Assembly: GCA_963969495.1 (NCBI GenBank)
Contig: OZ018326.1
Coordinates: 177,981,497-178,045,496, forward strand
Origin: Ceratothoa steindachneri
Taxonomy: Eukaryota; Arthropoda; Malacostraca; Isopoda; Cymothoidae
DNA length: 64,000 nucleotides
Direction of reading: 5' to 3'
Shown: positions 55,560-64,000 of the stretch, piece after piece
How the letters are laid out: each line of letters opens with the position of its first letter
Numbering within the stretch: position 1 is the first letter of the stretch
Position numbers and translations under genes: made by a program
Notes under the pieces: generated by a model
The model's input: the letters and a program-made list of their open reading frames with translations, nothing else
Databases searched by the model: none
What the model was told of the DNA's origin: nothing

Positions 55560-56600
55560 AAGGAGAGCAAGTACTAAATATAACATGTATATTGCTAACG
55601 TTTTTGGCTCTGGACCCATCTTCTAGGCTAGAATATTAAAGATTTTTATAAAAACAATTGCTTAACAATTATGAGAACAATGATAATTAATGGTTTTAGG
55701 CCAAAACTGTACTAGGATATAAAAAAAAAATTAAAATTCATTATAAAGGAAAAAAATCTGTATATTAAGATAAAAAATAAATAAATTCAAACGAAATTAA
55801 TAAAGTTACAATTATGTAGAGTTGAATGAATGAATTTAAAAATTCTACTAACAGGAAAGATGTGAATTATTATTAGTTGGTTCTCTGATCTATGTAGTTG
55901 GTCGGTCTCAAAACAACCACAAAAAAACGTTAGGTAGTTGGATGTTTAAGTGGTAATTAATTCATGGTTACTATTTAAAAAAAAGAAGAAAATTCCACCT
56001 AAATTAGTCAGGCAATATATAACGGTGTGGAAGTAGAGTTCTTATTTAACTGAGGCTGATTATATTTAATAAAAAAGGACTCAATTATGAGAAGATCAGA
56101 TTTAGATTTTGATGCGGATAATATTTTAAATTGATTTTAATCTATAGGTATTTTACATGAATACGAATGATATCGGAAAACAGAGTTTTCTTGACGGAGA
56201 GATCCATTCTTGTTCTGTAACTGACCCCACGGTGAGCACCAATGCGAATCTTGAGATGACGTTCGGTACATCCAATGTACGTTCCCATAGAATATTTAGG
56301 AAAAGTATATTTATATACTATTCTCGAACGCAAAATGTCAGGAATGGGTCCTTTACAGTGAACAAATAACTAATTTTTAAGGAGTTTACAAGAATTGGCA
56401 TTAAATTTATATGCGAATAGAATTTTTTCAAAATATTAAACAATTTCTTCCTAAAAGTATCCCATAAAAGGAAAGGAGATTTCTATTTTTTTGCGGGGAA
56501 CATCATAATTATTTATAGGTTTAAAGATATTATTTGAAAAGTTCTTAATGCAATTTATAAAAATATTTGGCGGGTAGTTGTTTACTTTAACCTCTTTCCC
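55560..56600 (-). mobile_element. Penelope-like element remnant (linker, GIY-YIG, 3' end)
   Basis: The minus strand reads VPRKKIEISFPFMGYF (about 56,495-56,447), then the linker CKGPIPDILRSRIVYKYTFP (about 56,357-56,298), MGTYIGCTERHLKIRIGAHR (about 56,286-56,227) with the YIG part and the conserved Arg, and GVSYRTRMDLS. After a break SKSKSDLLIIESFFIKYNQP and QLNKNSTSTPLYI (about 56,116-56,020) close the domain. The 3' tail leads to a hammerhead-like motif at 55,597-55,626 and then to the (TA)n tract. Several stops and frameshifts are present. It converges on the plus-strand element at 53,640-55,450. Confidence 0.75.
55597..55626 (-). ncRNA. Degenerate hammerhead-like motif of a Penelope-like 3' end
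   Basis: The minus strand reads CTAGAAGATGGG, then TCCAGAGCC, then AAAAACGTT. The GAAGATG and ACGTT ends match the motif at 55,381-55,413, but CGAAAC is changed to AAAAAC, so it is probably inactive. A second GCTGAAGATC block on the minus strand near 55,545 may be another partial copy. Confidence 0.4.
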
Positions 56601-56604
56601 ACAA

Positions 56605-59589
56605 CATCCGGTGGGCGGCATCAATAAAATTTAAAAACAACCATTTCCCACCCGACATTCTATTTGCTTTAGCGTCTAGAATCAGTCCATTTCATCCACA
56701 CCCTTTGCCTTCTTGGGTTAAAGGGCCCAGAGTGCGTGTTTGACCCGTTTGGTAATGGTTAATGGAATAAACTCATCCTAACAAGTGAGGACTACATATC
56801 TATTTATTAATAACTGGGAAGCACTTGCCTAAATCGGAGGTCAACCTCTTTCCCACCTAAAAGATTTTGAGATCTTACCCATCCTGTCAACAAGTACTAC
56901 AACTTAGTAAGTAATTCGCCTGAAGCAGCAATCCATGCCTGGTCTGTTGCCTCGTGCTCAGTCACATACATTTCCGTGTAAAGGAGAGTTTACTTTTGAA
57001 AGGTCTGATAATCTTGAACACAAAAGAAGCGATCATTTGTCAGGGATATACAGCTCATCCTTTTTAAATAATTTTATTTTTGCTTACCTTCTCTCCACTG
57101 AGTTAAAAATGCGTCCAATAACTCAAACTTATTTGTGTTCACAACCCTTATGCGCCTTGAATCAATAAAAATACAGGCCGGCAATTCTCAATTCGAAACC
57201 TCGTTCCAACATTGTTCCTGCTTAGGCTACTGAAGTGTATACTGTAATTTAGGCCTCTGTCGTTCGAACCTCAGCATTTTTTATTCATTCTGCTTGTAGG
57301 TATGCCTGATTGGTGTAATTTAGAGGAAACGTTGCTGCTCATGCCGCCGGTTCCACATCTAACGTAAAAAAAAGAATGGTTGATAGATTTTGACAAAAAC
57401 GCCGACGCAGCAATTACTAGAATGAAGTTCTTGATGCTAACCAGCTGCCATACTGGCTCTAACACAGAACTATCCTCGCCGTTAACTCCAGGTGTCTTTA
57501 TCATAAGTGAAAATAACTACAAGGTAGTAGAAGGGTTAAACTAGATGGTGGGGGGGCCTTCGAGCGAACACCAGAGTCCGACGAGTTACGTCTACACAAT
57601 CAGCGATTATGGCCGAGACGTAAATCCATTGAAAGTGTTCCTGGTGGAGGGAGGTCCATTTCACCACTCTCTCTAATGAGAGTGGCTAAATATTTCTATT
57701 CATAGCCTATGTAGCTCCTCGGTGGGGCATTTTCATGTCTTTTATTTGAGAGCGGCATGCAGGCCAACCTTAAGTTGACGATAGGTATCAGCGTGCAGTT
57801 TCAATGAGGCTCTCGCTACCCGCAACAAACGAAGGTCTACAGGGGTGTTTCCTCTTTTCAGAGAGAAGATGATTATAGTAGCAGCAAGAATATTTGGCTT
57901 TGTAGTTAATTGTGGCCTTATTAGGGCAACTTTATGGTTAAATGGAACATCTCATTCATTTTCGCCGAATCAAAAGTTCCTCGTTGGTTATACGACCCAA
58001 ATATTTTTTTTCAATATAAAACTTTCCTTTCATTTATGAATAACACTGGCTTTGAAGAGCGCTACACAAAAGCAGTTATCATTATTGCCATATATATATA
58101 TAAAATATGTCAAATCAAATTTTTGTCGAAATTAAGGACTTTAATAAAAACAGTGCATAGGACAAAACACGTGCAAACGACTGAATTTGAATGAATTAAT
58201 TTAATTGAAAAACATGATAAATAATACAAATGAATTTTAAATATAACTTTAATTCTAAAATAATAACATATTGAGATTTGGGGTTTTAAAACATAGTTAA
58301 AATATTTCATATACACTTGCATTTAATGCAACATGTTTCCGTAAAATAAAAGGGAGACCTCCTCCCAAATCAATCACCTGCGAAAATCTCTCAATATTTA
58401 TTTTTCGAGAATCCAGCCAATTAGTAATAAATAATAACAGAGCCTATCCAGCATTTAGATATTTTTTTGTTAGAAAAGAAATTTTAACATCAAGGCGACA
58501 ACTACTGACAACCGATTAGTCAAGAATAAATTTCGAGAGTTTGGGGGACATCACTAGTTTTCCATCGTTTTCAGGATTAGTTCATCGTTTAATGCATTTA
58601 GAGATGCAAAGGTATTACCTGAAATTCTTTAACTATGATGTTTAGTGTTAACTTTAATCATGTTTGCCCTATTTTCTAATGATCTATATTTTGAATTCAA
58701 TATACCTCCTCTCCTCACTCTGTGTCCATTTCCTCCCTTATTATCATCAGTTTTTCTCCTTTACATCACAAAGTGTGTGATATAGAAACGTAATGATAAT
58801 GCTACAAACTCAAATAGTTGAATAAAAAGCTGTAATAAGTACGCTGCAAACAAGTCAAATAATGGAGGAGTTAATTTGTCGGCTTAAAATATAGGGATAG
58901 AGAATTTGAGTACTGCAATACGAAAAGAGATTCACATTTTGATCGAATCCTATTGACAAATGTCAATTTTCCATAAACTCCAAACTAGACAAATTTACAA
59001 AAGAGTAAAATATTATTTCAGTGATAAAATATGAAAATCCGTCAAATCTGAATACACTCTTCAATATTTACGCAGATTAATTTATTTCCTATGAATTTTA
59101 ATTTTATTTCTAAAATAAAACAATTAGCCTATTTCATCCACCAGCTGGTCATAGGCCTTGCTACTAGGTTTTAACAAATCACGGTCCGGCTCACACTCAT
59201 GCGTATAACTAGCTACATTGAATGAAATCCATTCACTAAATTTCTACGGGGTTGCTCCTGGGGTACTCTGTAGAAAATTGTCAAATTTCTGATTTATTCA
59301 GGCTATCTTGTCTCATTTCATAGAGCAATCTGTTTCGCCCATTTAAACAAGAATTTCACGCTAAATTTGACGAAATTTAAGGCTGCTTTGTTTTTGAATA
59401 TAGGGGGATGTATCAGTGAACAGTCAATGGCGTTATATAGTATACAGAGGACCGTTTTAGTTGTAAAAAGGTTAGCTGGATTGGATGACTGGAAGCCATC
59501 TGAGAATTTAAAAAATGTTACCTGTATCAAAATGCAAACATCATGATTAATGCTCAATACTCTGTGACACTATAAAAACTATAATACCT
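56605..59589. other. AT-rich DNA without recognised gene
   Basis: Nearly 3 kb of AT-rich sequence. Open frames of 60-86 codons (for example 56,935-57,168 plus, 57,271-57,504 minus, 57,934-58,194 plus) show no motif I recognise. 57,540-57,840 is somewhat GC-richer. Confidence 0.5.
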
Positions 59590-59719
59590 GACAGCTTCAG
59601 TTTCAACAGAGAGTACGAAGATGTGGCCAGCAGAGAGGGATATAACAGGCGTTCTCACTGTGTCTACCCGCCAGGATTGATATAACAATAGCAAGACAAG
59701 GTGATGGAAGACCCGAGTA

Positions 59720-60240
59720 AGAAATCCCGGGTTTGGGATTGAGAGGTGGGTGTTGGAGTCGCCAGCATAAAGCTGGGTCTGAATGGAGATCTTTTCTCTT
59801 AGTCATACAAGAAGCGCAAGTGACAAATTCTGACAGCCAATGCCAAGGAAAACAAATTTTGATGAAGGTAATACGGTATTTCTTCTCAACGAAAAGAACT
59901 TCTGCCAGGACCAGTTGCACAATATACAGATAAACAGGTGGCTTGTCTTCAAACCATACCACGTTTTATGTAAGATGAAGATCACGTTCCCCAAAACTGT
60001 AATAGTCTTTGCGTTTCCCTAGTGAGAGTGCCATCATGCCAATCTACAACTTTGTGCTGGCTCATATGTTCAGTTCCAAAGGCTAAGCGGAGCTGGTGGT
60101 GAATGTGCTGAAATATTGGTTGGGGAGTGTTACTACTGGAGGGCCAAAGTCCGGAGAGTCCGAATTGGTTGTCGAAGAATTTCTACGATATAACTAACGA
60201 CACTTTATGGCCTTCTAATTTCCCGAAATGTCATATAGAT
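59720..60240 (+). pseudogene. Mariner-like transposase central fragment
   Basis: The plus strand reads FLLNEKNFCQDQLHNIQINR followed by WLVFKPYHVLCKMKITFPKT and VIVFAFP, an open frame at 59,840-60,022. After a stop and frameshifts, QSPESPNWLSKNFYDITNDT and LWPSNFP follow (about 60,146-60,226). This matches the central catalytic part of mariner transposases: the first Asp region (here NEKNF, with Asn where Asp is expected) and the block before the third catalytic Asp. Neither end nor terminal repeats are visible. It belongs with the remnant at 44,354-45,240 by general pattern. Confidence 0.6.
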
Positions 60241-60378
60241 CACGAATGTCATATAGAAAAGCTTTTGGTTTTAATTATTTCTGTGAAACAACTGTCTAAC
60301 ATCATGTAGCATTTAAAATTTCTGAAGCCAATATACCAATGAACTTGATTGCTGTCGAATGTTGGTGTTTACTTTCTG

Positions 60379-60435
60379 CAGCGGGAAAAGGAGAGCAATT
60401 GGAGAGCTAGAATATATTAGCGTTATCTTTTATGG
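60379..60435 (-). repeat. Short Penelope-like 3' end fragment
   Basis: On the plus strand GCAGCGGGAAAAGGAGAGCA here parallels CAGCAGGAAAAGGAGAGCA at about 55,553-55,575, and the following AATATATTAGCGTTATCTTT parallels ATATTGCTAACGTTTTTGG. The second site is the 3' end of the minus-strand Penelope-like element, so this is read as a tiny, severely truncated copy. Confidence 0.4.
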
Positions 60436-61010
60436 TTTAAATATTAAAAAAAGAAAATATTTCTTTATGATTTTTGTATATATCCTTAACCAGTTCGATA
60501 TATCTTAGTTACTTCGGAGTCGTAACCTAAATTTCGTTTTTTCTTTCTGTTCTGATTGTTCTTAACTTTCGTAATTTTTTGGCTAAAACTTTGATTTATG
60601 CTGTAATTTAAGATCTCTGTATTGCATCCACAGACAAAAAATAGCACCATACTTATATTTTATATAGAATTATGAAACGTTGAAACGAAATGTAGTTAGT
60701 TAATTTAATTCTCTCTTCATGGAATAGTAAATATATATCCATTATTAGTTGAATTCTTCCTTTTCTATTCATCTTCGTATTCATAGAAAAAAATGTCAAT
60801 GAGGATAGAGAAAACTTGCTTACAGTGACTAGCACAGATTCATTTTCATTTACAGTTTCACTAATCAAAATTTGCAATCGATTACTTAAATTAATTTTAT
60901 TCAGCATTTCATTTTATTGATTATCTTTGAGCCAAATTCACAATAATAAAATTTTACAATTTGATCAGAATGTTGCCCTTTTTAGTTTCTTGTTGGTTGC
61001 TCCCGTAAGG
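60436..61010. other. AT-rich DNA without recognised gene
   Basis: Sequence up to the start of I-like copy C. Only short frames, none recognised. Confidence 0.5.
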
Positions 61011-61559
61011 GGCGCGGCGATTTGCCATCCTTCCTTGGGACACTTGTGTTTTCCCGCTGTTTCCTCGCTTTTCATACAACATTTTCAACATATTTATCTG
61101 GTCAGCCTCTAATTTCACAGGGTAGATGCTGACTGTCTTCACAGCCAGCGTCCCAGATCGGGGCTGAGGTGGGAGGGGACAATGTTCCCTAAATCACTGA
61201 GCTCCTGTCCGGGATGGAATTTTTTTAACAACCTACTTCGTGCCAACCCATACCTTCCTCACATCCCTTTTCCTCATCTCTTCACACTCCATCAATTTTA
61301 CGCCGTGCCTAAGGTTGAACAGCAATGCTGAAGGGCTGCCAGGGCACCAGGCGGGAGGGGTGGCCTTAAATGGCGGCACCTGGCTTTGTTAGGCCTGTAC
61401 ACACCCCTTGCAGAGTGGGCTACTGCCAGGGGTGATGAGCTATTGCATCCCGTATAAAATATAGGCAAACCATGCCCAATGAAGAGTCTATCAAAAAAAT
61501 CCCCTTAATTTCCCGCCACCACCGTTGAGCCGCCCTCAGGAACCTCCAGGGGACCCTCC

Positions 61560-62900
61560 AAATTGATCTATCCGGAGAAGAGGATTAATCCTCTCCTTCA
61601 CCTACGGGTGTAGGGCAGTCCCCCTCACTCCCTTCTCTGGAGTTGCTTTCGGGCACCTCCCTTTTCCCAGCCGCAGTCCCCCCATTTCTTTTCAAGGGGA
61701 CTACCAAGAAAGCCAGCAGGCAGCCCATAGCCCACCACTCCCCATTACAGCGGCTTGGGAGGGCAAATCTCCTTAAGAGGGAGAGGGAAGATAGACCTCT
61801 TTGGTCGCTTCCCTCCAAACATCTGCTGGCAAGAATATTAAACCTTGCGGGGGTCAAGGCTTGTGGCTCTTCAAACGTGACTAGAGACAGCTCTATTAAC
61901 GGGAACTGTGATGTCCTGGGGGGGGATGAGAAACTGGAAGCCCCCTTCCCCCCCTCCTGAGAAAGACATGGTCCTTGACGCAACCTAGCCTCAGACGGAA
62001 TCCGAATCAGCATCTATGCAATCTTGTCTTCAAACGGCTAGGGTTTCCGAGGCAGGCCAAGATAAGTGCTCTTAGGACACTTGATAGCACCTCGGTGAGT
62101 GTAACGCCGAACTCTACCATGAACTTTGTGAAAGGAGTAGTTTATGCGAGGGAACTCGTTGACTACTCCATGGAGGACATCATCTTAGAGTTTGCAGACC
62201 ATGGGGCGGTTAAGCTCAAACGTGTGATGAGAAAAGAGGGAGGGACCTCGAGACCCACCCCTACACTCTTCGTCACGTTCGACTGTGATAAGCTCTCTGA
62301 GTCAGTGCGTGCCGGTTGGTACCGCTACCGCCTAAAGGCATTTGTGCCACTGCCACGGCGGTGCTATTACTGTCACAGCTTAAGCCATACGAAACGCTCA
62401 TGAAGACGTGCAAAGTCGGGGTCAGCCAAAGTATGTGTAAATTGCTCCAAGGCCGCACAAGATAAGTCTAAATCGTATGTGACCAAGTGTATCAATTGCG
62501 GAGAGCCGCAACCCGCTTCTTCGAAGCAATGTGGGGAATATCACCTTGATAAAGAAAGCCTGGCCGTTCAGGCCCAAAATCGATTCTCATTCCGTGAGGG
62601 TAAGAACTTGGTCCTGGAGTGCCCGGCTCTACCCGGGATGTCTTATGCCTCAATGATTAGAAAGACCCCATCTACTCCCGGCCCAATCAGGCCAACAGGC
62701 ACAGTTGTTTTCGCACCCATTCGGTGCCCTTCTGCGGGTTCTTCTCAACCCGGGCTTTTCCTTGGTAAATCTGGCGACAAAAATGATTCATACCCAGCCC
62801 CGGCTAAAACCAGGGCTTTGCCCTCTTCCCCCAGTGTGACCGCTTCCTGTAAGGCAAAACGGCCACGCGCCTACACCGAGTCGTTAGGCTCACAGTAGGC
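61560..62900 (+). pseudogene. Gag-like ORF1 with internal deletion (copy C)
   Basis: The Pro/Ser-rich N-terminus (PSKHLLARILNLAGVKACGS, about 61,812-61,871) runs to CCGAGGCAG at 62,047. It is then joined directly to the AKISALRTLDSTSVSV region, missing the basic segment and the start of the central domain of copy B. The central domain (TMNFVKGVVYARELVDYSME, LFVTFDCDKLSESVRAG) is open. The first knuckle reads CYYCHSLSHTKRS and then TGA at about 62,401 in place of its last Cys codon. A later knuckle, CINCGEPQPASSKQCG (about 62,491-62,538), is intact, and the Pro/Ser-rich end is open to 62,898. Confidence 0.75.
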
Positions 62901-63269
62901 AACACCCCTGAAGTTGGTCGCTAGGCCATCTTCCGGGGTTCCTAAAACTGTTCCCCGAAAGGAGGACAGCAAAAAAGAAGATTCTGATTCTTCGACCACG
63001 CCTATTGGTGGGATAAGTGGTTTGGTGGCAGTGGATCCTCCTAAAGAGGCCTCCCTGCTGCAAAGTCACAACGCCTGCCTAAGGTTTCGATGCGGAGGGA
63101 GCAAAAGACTCGCATGGCGAGCCCAACCTCCCTCAATAAGTCCTCGAAGGCGACAGCGCCTTTATCACTCTGTCCGCCAACAGCGCCCGGGGTTTTCCTC
63201 TTGAAAGCGTACGGCTATTCCCATAAGGGTCTCCTCTTCGAGGAGGGTCCCCGCGTCTCTTCCGAGCTA

Positions 63270-64000
63270 GGACTGGAGGGCATATTCGTTCAATGGAATT
63301 GGCGTGGACTCCGGGCAAACTGGGAGTAGCTGCTGAGGACTGTCTCGTCCCGTTCCCCGTAAGCTATTTTTCTGCAGGAGACCATGCTAGGGTCGTGCCC
63401 CCTGCCCGCCCTCCCGGGGAATTAGGATCTTGCAATCTCACCACCGTGGAATGGCCATGCTGGGGAATGCAGGGTTTACACCCGGCATGATTTCTCCGTT
63501 CTTCCTTTCCCTTTAGATACCTCCTTTCAGGCAGTGGCTGTGCAGCTGCACCTGGATAGGTGGTATACTATCATTTTTGCGTACAGTCCACCGTTAGCGG
63601 ACTTCGACTCGTCAGACTTCCGCCGCGTCGTGGCACGGTTCCGGAGGCACTTTCTTTTGCTTGGAGAGCTGAACCGCATGCATCCTCTCTCGGGAGATTA
63701 CTCAATAAATCCCAGGGGACAAGTCCTTGCTGATCTGATCGAAGAGCTTGAGATAGGTGTCCTAAATGTAGATGAGTTTACTCATCACTGCCCGAGAACC
63801 GCTTCACTTTCTTGCCTTTACCTATCTTTGTGCTTTTCGGATGCACAGCCTGATTTTGATTGAGGGGTAGTCGATGACCTCCATGGTTTGATCACTTTCC
63901 CATTCAAATATCATTTTTATGTCAACTGCCGCCTGAGAGCCCACCTCGGTGGTGCTTGGCGCGGGCGCTGTGGCCTGCATTTCAGCAAATGACTGAATTC
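63270..64000 (+). pseudogene. AP-like endonuclease, partial at window edge (copy C)
   Basis: The domain opens with GIFVQWNWRGLRANWE (about 63,281-63,328), where the usual Cys after QWN is Trp, followed by a TAG. The open piece 63,534-63,863 contains RWYTIIFAYSPPLADFD, LLLGELNRMHPLSGDYS and VDEFTHHCPRTASLSCLYLS. The GDLN motif of copy B reads GELN, a change at the catalytic Asp. A TGA follows at 63,861-63,863, and the region expected to hold SDH is disturbed (CATGGTTTGATC near 63,880 lacks two bases relative to copy A). The domain then runs off the window. Confidence 0.75.

Larger units (their letters stand above)
61011..64000 (+). mobile_element. I-like non-LTR retrotransposon, copy C, cut by the window edge
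   Basis: Copy C begins with GGCGCGGCGATTTGCCATCC at 61,011, the same start as copy B. It holds the 5' UTR (61,011 to about 61,560), ORF1 (to about 62,900) and the endonuclease (from about 63,270), which is still running at the window end. A segment of about 565 bp present in copy B between CCGAGGCAG and GCCAAGATAAG is missing, the joint lying at 62,047-62,058. Stops and frameshifts are present in each part. Confidence 0.85.

Noticed and set aside
57250..57275. GTTCGAACC resembling a tRNA B box
   Set aside because: No A box at the right distance and no cloverleaf fold by eye.

Overview
The window looks like repeat-rich, non-coding chromosomal DNA of an invertebrate metazoan, possibly an arthropod; the species cannot be named from the sequence. 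Unique stretches are AT-rich and crowded with stop codons. Nearly every recognisable coding trace belongs to a decayed transposable element, and no intact host gene, tRNA, CRISPR array or bacterial-style operon is visible. The element mix (CR1-like and I-like non-LTR retrotransposons, Penelope-like elements, Ty3/Gypsy, mariner and Tc1 transposons, microsatellites) is typical of invertebrate genomes.

Layout. 1-1315: Ty3/Gypsy pol remnant (+). 1468-1610: Penelope-like tail. 2.09-6.88 and 6.89-10.93 kb: two CR1-like elements on the minus strand, head-to-tail, bracketed by GATA/TA microsatellites; both carry an ORF1 with an SGNH-esterase-like domain and an ORF2 with endonuclease and reverse transcriptase. 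11.03-11.89 kb: Penelope-like remnant (-) with a hammerhead-like 3' motif. 13.29-18.22 kb: copy A of an I-like family (gag with zinc knuckles, endonuclease, RT, RNase H). 18.77-19.35 kb: pseudogene of a widespread uncharacterised invertebrate family. 19.68-23.17 kb (-) and 24.95-27.64 kb (+): two other non-LTR elements that keep gag and endonuclease but lack RT. 24.37-24.72 kb: mariner C-terminus. 31.87-32.76 kb (-): RT tail of a further non-LTR element. 33.92-34.13 kb: a 30-bp minisatellite, followed by a 5S-rRNA-like fragment. 35.04-36.18 kb: two opposed Penelope pieces around a perfect 13-bp hairpin. 36.53-37.66 kb (-): pseudogene of a second uncharacterised family. 42.63-43.28 kb: internally deleted Tc1-like element. 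44.35-45.24 and 59.72-60.24 kb: two mariner remnants. 45.92-53.00 kb: I-like copy B, the most complete. 53.64-55.45 kb (+) and 55.56-56.60 kb (-): two Penelope-like elements converging on one (TA)n tract. 61.01 kb to the window edge: I-like copy C, cut by the edge.

These features form no pathway. They are a layered record of insertions. The informative points are comparisons between copies: shared breakpoints, independent loss of catalytic residues, duplicated 3' ends, fold-back junctions, and repeated ribozyme-like motifs at Penelope 3' ends. The region from 38 to 42 kb is the least explained: it has GC-richer islands and one short exon-like stretch, and is the best place to look for host sequence. 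Family assignments rest on motif recognition by eye; no alignment or database search was run.
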